DNA of 64,000 bases from Heyndrickxia ginsengihumi (GTDB taxonomy: Bacteria > Bacillota > Bacilli > Bacillales > Bacillaceae_C): assembly GCF_011008565.1 (NCBI RefSeq), contig NZ_JAAIWK010000015.1:1-64000 (forward strand). The letters are read 5' to 3'. The notes beneath the pieces were generated by a model. The model did no database searches and was not told the DNA's origin. It was given only the letters and a program-made list of their open reading frames with translations. Positions 1 through 9,655 of the stretch are shown here, one piece after another. Position 1 is the stretch's first letter. Every line of letters starts with the position of its first letter. Position numbers and translations under genes: made by a program.

Positions 1-1169
1 TTCATTTGTTTCTCGACAATTCAAGTGTAAAGGATTTAGGAGTTTACGTGTATTTTTATGTCTGAATTTTATTCACACCCCAACAAATATAATAGAGCCA
101 AAATATAAGAAATCCCTAAATTATGCAATAAAATCCTGATTTAAAAAAGTGTCGTATAATTGTAATTAAGCTAAACCAGAAGATAAGCAATACAAAGGAT
201 AATATTTGGGGGAAGTAACAATGTTAAAAAGAAATGCAAATATTGAAGCAATAAAGGAAACTAAAGATGCAAACAAATTTGGTGATTTTTATAGGCGCAG
301 TTGCTTCAGCTGATTCGTCCTTCATCATATTGCTTAAAAACTTGTTGATTCTGGGGAAACAACAACCGTATGATGGAGAAATTGGCATATGGATAATAAG
401 TTATACGCAAATGGCTTAAGAAAAATAGATAGGAGATTTCAATAAACAGAAATAGAATTTTAATGACAAATAAACTTCATATTTAATTAAAAGGAAGATT
501 TCCCTTACCTACGGAAAAAAATCGTCCTTTTCAATGCTGACGAAGTCCTAATTTGAACTTTTAAAGATTCAACATGCAGAATATTATTAACACTGGTAAA
601 ATACATTGACAAAAAGAAATCAGTTCATTATTAAAAGCTGCACATCTTTTTTTTATATCTTCTACGATTAAATTTTTATTATCATAATCAGCTGAGCAAG
701 TGTTTATTTGATTGGGGATTAATATGGAATTAAACGCTCTCATGACAATTCTTAAATACAATAATCAAAAGGTTGAATATTTCTATACAATCCCTCGCCA
801 TTCCATGTTAATCCTATTATTTTTCCTCTTAATTGATCTGGTAATGCAAAATTAGACTCTATCTTTTAAATAAATTTTGTTAAAAAGTTCTTGGCGCTTG
901 TGTGTGGACGCCATATAATACCAGAAGGTATAAATTATACTCTCTACCTCCGGAAAGGAAGGAGGTGAGGAGAATGATGGAAAAGGTGATTTCTCTTATT
1001 CGACTCTTTTAAATTCAATAATAGCTATCATTACTTGACAGTTGCCCTTTTAAATTTAAAAGGACGTAAAAAGAACGCTTACCGTCGGAACCTATAAGCA
1101 TTCAATCAATCATCCGTGAAAAGGGAAAATCCCCTTTCTACACCATTATTGAAGGGAGTTGTTAGATTT
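1..1169. other. Gene-poor, decayed intergenic region
   Basis: AT-rich DNA with stops in all frames and no convincing full-length gene. A 30-codon frame at 221-313 (+) follows a GGGGGAAG ribosome binding site, but it is short, resembles nothing I know and may be the head of a dead gene. At 945-1015 a strong AGGAGGTGAGGAG site precedes a 12-codon frame (ATGATGGAAAAG...). That layout is reminiscent of small phage-type or holin-like toxin loci but is too short to call. Confidence 0.4.
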
Positions 1170-1259
1170 ATGAATATGTCGATTATTTCATTAGCAATAT
1201 CAGTCGTGACTCTGATTATATCAATTATCGCACTGGCTATAACTCTAAAGAAACGCTAA
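1170..1259 (+). CDS. Small hydrophobic membrane peptide (29 aa)
   Basis: ATG at 1170 follows a GAAGGGAG ribosome binding site about 10 bases upstream and opens a 29-residue peptide. It reads as a single transmembrane helix (SIISLAISVVTLIISIIALA) ending in the basic tail KKR. This is the architecture of type I toxin or holin-like peptides (one helix plus a positive C-terminus), but I do not recognise the family and see no clear antisense RNA. It lies next to a phage- or plasmid-type DUF2786 remnant in decayed DNA, which fits a leftover of a mobile element. It could also be an ordinary small membrane peptide. The coding call is moderate and the function is unknown. Confidence 0.45.
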   Translation: MNMSIISLAISVVTLIISIIALAITLKKR

Positions 1260-1337
1260 TATATGCAGTGGAAGTCATGAAAGGTGATAAAAATGTCTGA
1301 ATGTGAATTCAATACACGAATGACAGTAAGTATATAG

Positions 1338-1484
1338 GACAATAGAAATGAAGGTTTTATAAAAAAGATCAAAGGTCTTCTTGCTATTGCAAATGATAAT
1401 AAAAGTGATGAAAAATTTCAATCTGCATTTATCATGGCGCAAAAGTTGATGAAAGACGATATTTCTACGGGGCCTTACCCATAA
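1338..1484 (+). pseudogene. DUF2786-domain protein remnant
   Basis: The frame beginning after the stop at 1335 encodes about 48 residues, including GFIKKIKGLLAIANDN and FQSAFIMAQKLMKDD. These match the N-terminal DUF2786 pattern (KI-x-LLALA-x(n)-E-x-Q-x-A-x-x-AQ-x-LM) found in phage- and plasmid-associated proteins of Firmicutes. There is no start codon in this frame after the stop, and the reading ends at TAA 1482 just after the helical motif, so most of the gene is missing. The opposite-strand 81-codon frame here is a shadow. The function of DUF2786 is not established. Confidence 0.6.
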
Positions 1485-2303
1485 CATATCAATCACTATT
1501 CCCAAAATAAACTCAAACATTATGTTTATCCTTCCTTTTTATATCGTTCATTAGAATGAACAGTCTTTTTAAATTCCAAAAAATTGGGAGAGTTCTTCTG
1601 TTTATATACAATTTTTATTATAGCAACTTCTCCCTATATCCTATTTATCTTTTTTCTGTTTAAAATGTAATTTTTGTCATGTTTAGTAGAAGAATTGCGT
1701 TTGTTTAGAGTAAAAATCTCAAAAACAATCCTTTTTGAGATTTTTGACACAAGAAGCACGGAAACGATACAGAGGAATAGTAGCGCTACTCTTCTCGATA
1801 TATAAAAAATCTACTACAAGAAAGTTTTTTTTTGCAAATTTTGGGCATTTTATAAGGTATCAGGTTAAAAAAGTATGATAAAAGTGGGACAGCAATTGGT
1901 AAAACGATAATGAGAATGATATGAATCATGGTTAATGGGATTTTTGTATAGTTATTATCTTGCGTTTTACCTGAATGTAGAGCTTTCAGTTTTGGAAAAT
2001 AAAGAAATATTTTTGGATTTGGTCAAGAATTACTATCCCAGTATTGTTTACTGTATTTTTTAACATAAACAAGAAAGTAAACGATCAAGGAAAGGTCTAC
2101 ACATGCTTTCTTCACTCTCGGAGAAATTCTTTTTCATTTACTTTACATAAGGATTTAAAAATGCCATTACTACCAGTTGCTAAGGATGCGGCAGATTACA
2201 TAGGAGAGGGAGTAAAATGAAAATATTGTCAATGTTGGAATTTAAGTAATATACATTGACACAATATGCTTGTTAAGTCTGAATTCTTTGAGGTACTAAG
2301 AAT
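1485..2303. other. Intergenic, no intact gene
   Basis: About 800 bases without a supportable gene. A run of hydrophobic codons reads on the minus strand around 1880-1960, and a short open stretch ends at 2218 (+), both broken by stops. They may be remnants. GAGG at 2290-2293 serves as the ribosome binding site of the next gene. Confidence 0.4.
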
Positions 2304-3407
2304 ATGTATAAAATTTCATCCTATCAATTGTTCGTCATAACCTTTATTTATCAATTAGGGACTACAGTAATTTTTGGGTTTGGGGGGGCAGCAGGTCGAG
2401 ATGCATGGATTGGTCAACTTGTATCAATGGGTCTAGGGATTTTGGTTCTTCTGTTATACACTATCTTAATGCGCATGAACCCAGGGTTAACTCTTGTTCA
2501 GTGGTTCCCTGCACAATTTGGACGATGGATAGGAATACCCATTGCGTTTTTGTATCCGCTCTTGTTTCTATATCATGTAGGGAGAGGCCTTGCAGATATT
2601 AGAGATATGATTTCAACAACAATATTATTCAATACTCCATTTCTAATTATAGAAGGGGTATTTATCATCTTTATTGCTTATTGCGTATATGGAGGTATCG
2701 AAATCATTGCTCGGTTAGGAGAAATGATCTTTCCCTTAGTTTTAGTAATGTTTTGTATTCAGCTGATACTTCTTTGTAGCACGGGTGTTATGCATATTAA
2801 TAATTTACGCCCTGTCCTTGAAAACGGATGGTCTCCTATTTGGAAGGTTGTATATCCTGGCGGTATTATGCAGCCTTTTGGAGAAACAATCATATTAGCC
2901 ATGTTTTGGACCGATACAGACCGCCCTGAAAAGATTATGAAGACTACGATTCTGGCTACTATACTTGCCGGATTGATGATAACTTGTTGGGACATGCTTG
3001 CTATTTCAGTTATCGGTCCTATGTTTTCACGCTTTTTGTATCCACTTTACACATTACTCGGTGTAATCAGTATTGGGGATTTTATTGAAAATTTACAAAT
3101 TTTTGGTATTTTATATTTTTTTATGACAGCCTTAATAAAGGAATTGGTAAATATGCTCGGAGCGCTAAAGGGTTTTCAGCAATTGACTCGGATGAAGAAT
3201 TATCGGGCACTTATCATTCCAGCAAGTGTCATAGCATTGTTCTTGGGAATGACAATGTCAAAAAATATCTCTGAGCACGTTTATTATACTCACACGAAAA
3301 TATTAGTACCTTATATATGGGTACCTATATTTTTAATAATACCAACTATACTTCTTATTGTTACTTGGTTCCGACAAAAGGTGTTTAAAATCAAAAAAAA
3401 TGGTTAG
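2304..3407 (+). CDS. Spore germination permease, GerAB/GerKB family
   Basis: 367 residues, the normal length for the B subunit of GerA-type germinant receptors, which belong to the APC amino-acid transporter superfamily and sit in the inner spore membrane. About ten hydrophobic segments are visible from YQLFVITFIYQLGTTVIFGF to the C-terminal VPIFLIIPTILLIVTW, ending in a basic tail (RQKVFKIKKNG). The B subunit is thought to bind the germinant together with A and C. ATG 2304 follows GAGG. It stands apart from its A and C partners, which lie convergently at 5397-8187, so the receptor operon has been rearranged. A terminator and a group II intron follow immediately. I cannot say which germinant it senses. 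Confidence 0.88.
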   Translation: MYKISSYQLFVITFIYQLGTTVIFGFGGAAGRDAWIGQLVSMGLGILVLLLYTILMRMNPGLTLVQWFPAQFGRWIGIPIAFLYPLLFLYHVGRGLADIRDMISTTILFNTPFLIIEGVFIIFIAYCVYGGIEIIARLGEMIFPLVLVMFCIQLILLCSTGVMHINNLRPVLENGWSPIWKVVYPGGIMQPFGETIILAMFWTDTDRPEKIMKTTILATILAGLMITCWDMLAISVIGPMFSRFLYPLYTLLGVISIGDFIENLQIFGILYFFMTALIKELVNMLGALKGFQQLTRMKNYRALIIPASVIALFLGMTMSKNISEHVYYTHTKILVPYIWVPIFLIIPTILLIVTWFRQKVFKIKKNG

Positions 3408-3410
3408 AGA

Positions 3411-3450
3411 AACAATAATAGCCACCGGTCTAACTGGTGGTTATTATTGT
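3411..3450 (+). terminator. Terminator of the gerB-like gene, target of the intron
   Basis: An inverted repeat with arms ACAATAATAGCCACC and GGTGG-TTATTATTGT starts 3 bases after the stop codon. The group IIC intron begins at 3452, right behind the 3' arm, which is the known insertion preference of group IIC introns. Confidence 0.75.
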
Positions 3451-3451
3451 T

Positions 3452-5338
3452 GTGCGCCCGGCATGGGTGCAGTCTCTAGGGTGCAAGTCCCGAGCCATGA
3501 AGGCAGTAGTAGTGGTTAGCTTAACGCAAGGGTGTCCGCGGCGACGCGGAATCTGAAGGAAGCGAGCGGCAAACCTCCGGTCTGAGGAATACAAACTTCA
3601 TATGAGGCTAGGTACCATTGGATGAGTTTGCAACTCAAAACGAAGTCCTTACTGCCGAAGGTGGTACAGAGTAAATGAAGCAGATAGATGGAGGGAAAGA
3701 CTGTACTCTTACCCGGGGAGGTCTGATTGATAAGCCAAGTACACTTGGTAACCTATCCAGCAATGGATAGCTGAACAATCAGAAGTCAGCAGAGGTCATA
3801 GTACCATTCTAACTCGAGAAAGAATGGGAAGGACTGAACTATTAAGAAAGAATGAAATCTGTACATTCGGTGATTGCGTTGAACACAGACAATCCGAAAG
3901 GACTTACCTAAAGAAGGAAGCGGTGAACCCGTTGGGGACTTTAGGAGGGTGGAGCAAGAGCCGGCATAAACAGAACCTTCATTCACGTGGAAAGGAATGA
4001 CATCATGTTAATGGAACGGATCTTGTCACGGGAAAATCTCTTAACTGCCCTGAAAAGAGTGGAGCAGAATAAAGGAAGTCACGGCATAGATGGAATGTCC
4101 GTAAAATTCCTACGACGACATCTCTATGAAAACTGGGATTCCCTTCGGGAAACTTTGAGAACAGGTAACTATCGACCTTCCCCTGTACGTCGTGTCGAAA
4201 TCCCGAAACCAAACGGAGGGGTTAGGCTCTTAGGCATACCAACTGTGACAGACCGTTTCATCCAACAGGCAATTGCCCAAGTATTAACCCCAATCTTTGA
4301 CCCAACCTTTTCTGAAAATAGCTACGGATTCCGCCCTAACAGGAGTGCCCATAATGCAGTAAGAAAGGCAAAGGAATATATAAAAAAGGGTTTTCGTTGG
4401 GTAATTGATATGGACTTAGAGAAATTCTTTGATAAGGTCAATCATGACAAATTGATGGGAATACTCGCTAAAAGAATCAAAGATCGCACGCTTCTAAAAC
4501 TAATTCGGAAATACCTTCAATCAGGTGTAATGCTTAATGGGGTCGAACAATCGACGGAGGAAGGTACTCCGCAAGGAGGACCTCTCAGTCCTCTCCTCTC
4601 AAACATAATTCTTGATAAATTAGATAAAGAACTAGAAGCCAGAGGGCATAGGTTTGTCCGTTATGCGGATGACTGCAACATTTATGTTAAGTCATTAAAA
4701 GCAGGGGAACGTGTAATGGAATCCGTTACGATATTTATTGAGCAGAAATTAAAGTTGAAGGTAAATAGAGACAAATCGGCGGTTGACCGCCCGTGGAAAC
4801 GGAAATTTCTAGGTTTTAGTTTTACATGGAATAAAGAACCGAAGGTGCGAATAGCGAAACAAAGCATTAAACGCTTTAAGACAAAGATTCGAGAAATCAC
4901 CTCACGGTCAAAACCTTTTCCGATGGAAGTAAGGATTGAAATGTTAAACCGCTACCTTACTGGATGGTGCGGATACTTCGCTTTAGCTGATACCCCAAGT
5001 AAATTCAAAGAATTCGATGAATGGATAAGAAGAAGGCTCAGAATGTGCGAATGGAAACAATGGAAGAAGCCTAAAACCAGAGTCAGAAAACTAATTGGTT
5101 TAGGTGTCCCAGATTACAAAGCATATGAATGGGGTAACTCTAGAAAGAAATACTGGAGAATTGCATGTAGTCCAATATTACACAAAACCCTCGATAACTC
5201 CTACTGGAGTCAACGAGGATTGAGAAGTCTATATAACCGCTATGAATTTCTACGTCAATCTTAATGGAACCGCCGTATACCGAACGGTACGTACGGTGGT
5301 GTAAGAGGTCGGGGGTTAGTCACCCCCTCCTACTTAAT
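3452..5338 (+). mobile_element. Group IIC intron (O. iheyensis O.i.I1-like)
   Basis: The ribozyme 5' end GTGCGCCCGGCATGGGTGC and the following domain I track closely, by recall, the Oceanobacillus iheyensis group IIC intron used for crystal structures. The 3' end has a domain V (core GTATACCGAACGGTACGTAC, near 5274-5295) and a domain VI at about 5301-5338. In domain VI, AAG pairs CTT, AGG pairs CCT, and the A at 5332 is left bulged as the branch point, giving an end at AAT 5338. The maturase ORF sits in domain IV. It inserted behind the terminator of the permease gene, so no coding sequence is broken. The 3' boundary is inferred to within a base or two. Confidence 0.88.
4005..5264 (+). CDS. 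ltrA: Group II intron reverse transcriptase/maturase
   Basis: Intron-encoded protein of about 419 residues. The reverse transcriptase motifs are in order: PNGGVRLLGIPTVTDRFIQQ, SYGFRPNRSAHNAV, DMDLEKFFDKVNHD, GTPQGGPLSPLLSNI and the catalytic YADD near residue 220. A maturase (X/thumb) domain with WCGYFALAD follows. There is no HNH endonuclease domain after it, as expected for class C (IIC) proteins. ATG 4005 follows AAAGG by 8 bases; a GTG at 3987 is in frame but lacks spacing. The protein splices its host intron and copies it into new sites. All catalytic motifs look intact, so the element may be active. Confidence 0.92.
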   Translation: MLMERILSRENLLTALKRVEQNKGSHGIDGMSVKFLRRHLYENWDSLRETLRTGNYRPSPVRRVEIPKPNGGVRLLGIPTVTDRFIQQAIAQVLTPIFDPTFSENSYGFRPNRSAHNAVRKAKEYIKKGFRWVIDMDLEKFFDKVNHDKLMGILAKRIKDRTLLKLIRKYLQSGVMLNGVEQSTEEGTPQGGPLSPLLSNIILDKLDKELEARGHRFVRYADDCNIYVKSLKAGERVMESVTIFIEQKLKLKVNRDKSAVDRPWKRKFLGFSFTWNKEPKVRIAKQSIKRFKTKIREITSRSKPFPMEVRIEMLNRYLTGWCGYFALADTPSKFKEFDEWIRRRLRMCEWKQWKKPKTRVRKLIGLGVPDYKAYEWGNSRKKYWRIACSPILHKTLDNSYWSQRGLRSLYNRYEFLRQS

Positions 5339-5396
5339 TCTCTACTCTTACTTAATCCACTATAAAGACATCTTCAGTGAATTTCTTCGTTCAAAC

Positions 5397-6593
5397 TCAT
5401 TCAATTATAGATGGCCCTGTTACGCCAATCTTTCGTACAATTAAATTCGCTTTTACAGAAATCTCAGCTTTTGAAAACTCTTTATCCCAGTTTTTCTTTA
5501 GGGATTTCCATTGGCGCATGTCTTTTCGTTTGATTGCATTACTAAATCCAAAGATGTCCGTACCATACTTTTTTTGCACCTTTGTAATTGTTTGAAGAAC
5601 TGTTTTTTCAACCTCTTTGTCTAATGAATTTTGAACAATGGAAATATTTTGTATTTTAGTAAGATCTAATCTTGTATTGTTTTCTCGAATGTTTCCTTGT
5701 CCAGTTAAGGTGACAAGAATTTTTACCTTGTTGTTTTGTATGATTGGCTCAATATTGCTATCTAATTTGTTTAAATCCAAAGTGAAATAACCTTTTTCTT
5801 TTGGTACACGCGACGTCACCATTAGAAAATCCAGATTCCCGGTTAACCAATGAAACACTCTTCCTTCTTTCATATTTAAGAAACCAACTAATTTTAAGTT
5901 TTTGTTAAATATTCCGATACCTGAAATTCGAAACCCTTTCGCCTTGGATTGCTCTTCACGATTCTCCCCTTCTTTTAAAGAAGAGGGGGACTCAATTGAA
6001 ATAACAGGCATGGTTGGGTAGCTTCCCTGACTGGATGTAGAGAGTAAAAAGTTTAAAAATTCTCCTTCTTTTAGTGATCCAATTTGGTTATATTCTTTTA
6101 AAGCCCCTACGGCGGGGATATTCTCCATTGGATACGATATTTTAAGAAAATTCTTTGCAGTGTTTCCCTTGACAACAAAAACATCGGTTAGTAAATTGAT
6201 GCTGGGATCTCTAGTATAGTTATCTAATATGTCCCTGATGCCTTTTTTAGCCAGTGCTTCCCCAATGACTATAACCCTCTGTTGTCCACGAAATATTTTT
6301 CGAGAAAGCTTTATCTGCATTTGTTGTACGGCATCGAGTGTATTCTTCCCAATACCTGTTGCGACAAAATAAGGATTTCCCTGGCTTCCTCCACCTCCGC
6401 CATTTGTCAGTTCTCCGCTTATTTTTGACGGAATAACAACTTGGGTGCTAATCTGAATCTTTTTGTCCTTGGTTTCGTCGATCCCCCATGCGACTTCAAT
6501 CGCACGATCGTTTAACTCCTCACTATCCCAACAACCGGATAAGAGTAACATAGATGGAATGAAAATAAAAAAGATGATTAGTTTCCTATTCAT
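5397..6593 (-). CDS. Spore germination lipoprotein, Ger(x)C family
   Basis: 398 residues with a lipoprotein signal (MNRKLIIFFIFIPSMLLLSGC, lipidated Cys21) followed by CWDSEELNDRAIEVAWGID, the typical opening of mature GerAC/GerKC proteins. It is the C subunit of a GerA-type germinant receptor, anchored to the outer face of the inner spore membrane. Its start overlaps the end of the A-subunit gene by 8 bases, so the two are translationally coupled in one operon. The expected B gene is not in this operon; a B-type permease lies convergently at 2304-3407. In B. subtilis the gerK operon has the order A-C-B, so an inversion of the last gene would explain this layout. Confidence 0.92.
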   Translation of the reverse strand: MNRKLIIFFIFIPSMLLLSGCWDSEELNDRAIEVAWGIDETKDKKIQISTQVVIPSKISGELTNGGGGGSQGNPYFVATGIGKNTLDAVQQMQIKLSRKIFRGQQRVIVIGEALAKKGIRDILDNYTRDPSINLLTDVFVVKGNTAKNFLKISYPMENIPAVGALKEYNQIGSLKEGEFLNFLLSTSSQGSYPTMPVISIESPSSLKEGENREEQSKAKGFRISGIGIFNKNLKLVGFLNMKEGRVFHWLTGNLDFLMVTSRVPKEKGYFTLDLNKLDSNIEPIIQNNKVKILVTLTGQGNIRENNTRLDLTKIQNISIVQNSLDKEVEKTVLQTITKVQKKYGTDIFGFSNAIKRKDMRQWKSLKKNWDKEFSKAEISVKANLIVRKIGVTGPSIIE

Positions 6594-8187
6594 TTGTTTT
6601 GTCTCCTTGTTTTGGACTTGGTTGTTGACCTTCTGGAGTGCGTTTTTTATCCGCTCCGGAGATCAATGCAGGCCGGTAGGTCATGCCCCATCTCGGTACA
6701 CGGATAAAAACATCTTTCCAGTTTTTAAGAATAAGTGGTGCTATCGGGCTTAAATAGGGGACTCCAAACGAACGAAGTTTAAGGAGATGAGCCAAAATGA
6801 AAAAAACTCCTATTACTATCCCGTACAGCCCTAGGGTTCCGGCTAAAATCAACAACGGGAAACGAAGAATTCGGTAAGCAGTACCCAGGTTGTATCTTGG
6901 TACTGTAAACGATGCAATACCAGTCGATGATACAATAATTACTACGGGAGCTGATACAATACCTGCCTGTACAGCAGCTTGACCTATGACAAGTGCTCCA
7001 ACAATACTAACAGCTGAGCCAATAGGCCTTGGTAACCGAATTCCCGCTTCTCGAAGCCCCTCAAACATAAGTTCCATCAACATGGTCTCAACGAGAGTAG
7101 GAAACGGTACTCCTTCTCTGGCTGCGGCTATGCTAATTAACAAATTTGTTGGAATTAGCTGTGGATGATAGGTTACGATGGCTACATATAAAGACGGGAA
7201 AAGCAGTGCCATATTAAATAAGGAGTAGCGAATCAATCGAACGAAAGTGGAATAGACAGACCGTTCGTAATAATCATCTACCGCTTGCAAACCGCTCCAA
7301 AATGTCATTGGGACAACTAATACAAATGGAGTATTATCTACAAAAATGGCTATTTTTCCTTCTAACAAACTGGAACATACGACATCAGGTCGTTCAGTAT
7401 TTTGAACTTGTGGGAATGGTGTCCATGTAAAATCCTCGATAAATTCTTCAATGTAACTTGATTCCATTACCCCGTCAACTTGTATTCTACGGATTCTTTT
7501 TCGGACTTCCTCTATTACAGTATTTGGAGCAATTCCGTCGATATAGGCAATGACAATATCGGTCTGAGTAATTTGACCAATCGTTATTGGCTCCAATTTT
7601 AGTTTTACACTTCGGATCCGTCTACGGATAAGACTTGTATTAATACGTAATATTTCTGTAAAACCATCCCTTGGTCCACGGACGGATGTTTCAGCAACTG
7701 GCTCTTCTATACTTCTTTTTTCGAATCCTTTAAGTTCTGCTACTAAAGCTTTACTTGTTCCGTCAACTAAAATGGCTACATTTCCCTTTAAGATCCCATT
7801 TGTTACATCCATAATTTTAATATCCTTCTGAACTTGTGCGATTGCAATAAAATTCTGCTCAATGATTTGTTCTACTTTTGGGACCTTTCCCAATACATCA
7901 GGAAATCCATCAAACATCAATGGTTTTAACACAACTTGATCAAGAGTCTTTGAATCAATCAAACCATCGATATAAATTAAAAGTATCTTGGTGTCACTTT
8001 GGATTTCAATGGGACGAAATATGATATCTGAACAATCTTTAAATATCTCTTTAAATATCTTCTCATTAATAGCAAGTTTAGTGTTTAAATTTAAATTTTG
8101 GATGTTTGGAAACATAGAATTTGACGATTCTATATCGTTTAATATCTTGTTATAATCCAAATATTTCCTTTTTTTCTTCCAAAACAT
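6586..8187 (-). CDS. Spore germination protein, GerA/GerKA family
   Basis: 533 residues from ATG 8187, which follows GGGAG by about 8 bases; the frame is open 23 codons further upstream without a ribosome binding site. A soluble N-terminal half (residues 1-270) is followed by the membrane domain with the family signature PRPIGSAVSIVGALVIGQAA and about five hydrophobic segments. The C-terminus is hydrophilic (SGADKKRTPEGQQPSPKQGD). It is the A subunit of a GerA-type receptor in the spore inner membrane; recent work on the family proposes that A subunits form oligomeric channels. It is co-transcribed with the C subunit downstream. The germinant is unknown. Confidence 0.92.
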   Translation of the reverse strand: MFWKKKRKYLDYNKILNDIESSNSMFPNIQNLNLNTKLAINEKIFKEIFKDCSDIIFRPIEIQSDTKILLIYIDGLIDSKTLDQVVLKPLMFDGFPDVLGKVPKVEQIIEQNFIAIAQVQKDIKIMDVTNGILKGNVAILVDGTSKALVAELKGFEKRSIEEPVAETSVRGPRDGFTEILRINTSLIRRRIRSVKLKLEPITIGQITQTDIVIAYIDGIAPNTVIEEVRKRIRRIQVDGVMESSYIEEFIEDFTWTPFPQVQNTERPDVVCSSLLEGKIAIFVDNTPFVLVVPMTFWSGLQAVDDYYERSVYSTFVRLIRYSLFNMALLFPSLYVAIVTYHPQLIPTNLLISIAAAREGVPFPTLVETMLMELMFEGLREAGIRLPRPIGSAVSIVGALVIGQAAVQAGIVSAPVVIIVSSTGIASFTVPRYNLGTAYRILRFPLLILAGTLGLYGIVIGVFFILAHLLKLRSFGVPYLSPIAPLILKNWKDVFIRVPRWGMTYRPALISGADKKRTPEGQQPSPKQGDKTNE

Positions 8188-8716
8188 ATAACCGTCTCCC
8201 TGTTTATAATTAAACCATTCAGTTATAGAATTCCCCTTAACTCGACAGCTATTCATCGTGATTTATAATAAAGAAACCTTTTCCACAAACTTGTCCATTC
8301 ATTAAGTAGCAATAACAAAGAGAACTGCTGAAACGATCCATATGTTGTAAAACTAAAGCTTTGTTACTTTTTGTAGTGCTTGATGTTTACTTTGAAATAA
8401 TATTGATTAACTAGTATGGGGGCTAATTTGTACTTTATCAAACTTGGAAAATTGACCGTTATGAATAATTTCGGAAATTAAGATGTACTCCAAAATATCA
8501 CTAAGAAGGAAACACCTGATAAAGATTTTCACAAATATTAACCAGAAAAAAATTCGAAATATAATACACCCTATTTCCTCGATGTTAAAGGAATCAAGTT
8601 TATTCTATGCGAAATAATTAAATATAAAAATTTATTCATAGCTAGGTAAACCAGAAAAATGTCGTATACATTTAGAAATCTAAAATATCAACTAATATAC
8701 AAATCGTAGACAATAA
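8188..8716. other. Intergenic region upstream of gerA-like and uvrX remnant
   Basis: About 530 bases without an intact gene. It must contain the minus-strand promoter of the germination operon, but I could not settle a sigma-G site by eye. The lost 5' third of the uvrX-like gene would have lain towards 8400-8716, yet no recognisable Y-family codons survive there. Confidence 0.4.
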
Positions 8717-9655
8717 CTTGACAACAGAATTGATGAATCATTTATTAAGGTAGATGGATTAACAAGGCTATTTAGAAATCCATATACAATAGCCATGAAA
8801 ATAAAAAATGATATTAAAGAAACATTTGGTCTGCCATGCACCGTTGGCATCGGTCCTAATATGTTGATTGCCAAACTTGCGCTAGACTTAGAATCAAAGA
8901 AAAAGAAAAATGGGATTGCAGAGTGGGCATATGAAGATATTCAAAAAAAACTATGGTCGGTTTCTCCTTTAAGTAAAATGTGGGGGATTGGTCTTAGGAT
9001 GGAAAGAAACTTAAACAGAATGGGAATATTTACAGTTGGAGCTTTAGCAAATCATGATTTAAAGCTATTAGAGAAAAAGTTTGGAGTGATCGGCAATCAA
9101 CTTTATCACCATGCATGGGGAGTAGATTTGTCCGATTTAGGTGCCCCAATATTGCAAGGACAAATTTCTTTTGGTAAAAGCCAAATTCTTATGAGAGATT
9201 ATAAAAAAGAACATGAAATTAAAACGGTTATTTTAGAGATGTGCGAAGAAGTGGCTCGCAGGGCACGCAAATCACGAAAAGCAGGGAGGACAATTAGTCT
9301 TGGAATAAGCTATTCAGAATCTGAGTATGGCGGTGGCTTTTATCGATCCCATACGATTGATGAGCCGACAAATATCACAATGGTCATATATGAGGCGTGT
9401 TTAAAACTTTTTCGTCAACATTACACTGGAAAGAGTGTGAGGCAAATTTCTATATCGCTGTCCAAGGTAACGGATGACACGAATTTACAGCTAAGTTTAT
9501 TTGAGCCAAGAAGAGATAAGCAGCGTGAATTAGGATATGTCGTTGACAAGATTAGAGATCGATTTGGATCAGCAGCCATTTTACGTGCTGTTTCATATAC
9601 CGAAGCAGGTACGGCATTAAAACGTTCTAAGCTAGTAGGGGGACATAAAGCATGA
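8717..9655 (+). pseudogene. 5'-truncated Y-family DNA polymerase (UvrX/YqjW-like)
   Basis: The reading is continuous from 8717 (after TAA 8714) to TGA 9653 and very similar, by recall, to B. subtilis YqjW. It includes IDESFIKVDGLTRLF (the SIDE catalytic motif region), PCTVGIGPNMLIAKLALDLE, LSKMWGIGLRMERNLNRMG (helix-hairpin-helix), a little-finger domain and the C-terminus AVSYTEAGTALKRSKLVGGH. About the first 100 residues, with the metal-binding DxD motif and most of the fingers, are absent. No ribosome binding site precedes ATG 8795, which opens a 286-codon frame. Catalysis is therefore unlikely. The frame overlaps the next gene by ATGA, keeping the usual uvrX-yolD coupling. Confidence 0.85.

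Noticed and set aside
561-761. 66-codon frame on the minus strand
   Set aside because: No ribosome binding site, atypical composition and no family resemblance, in decayed DNA.
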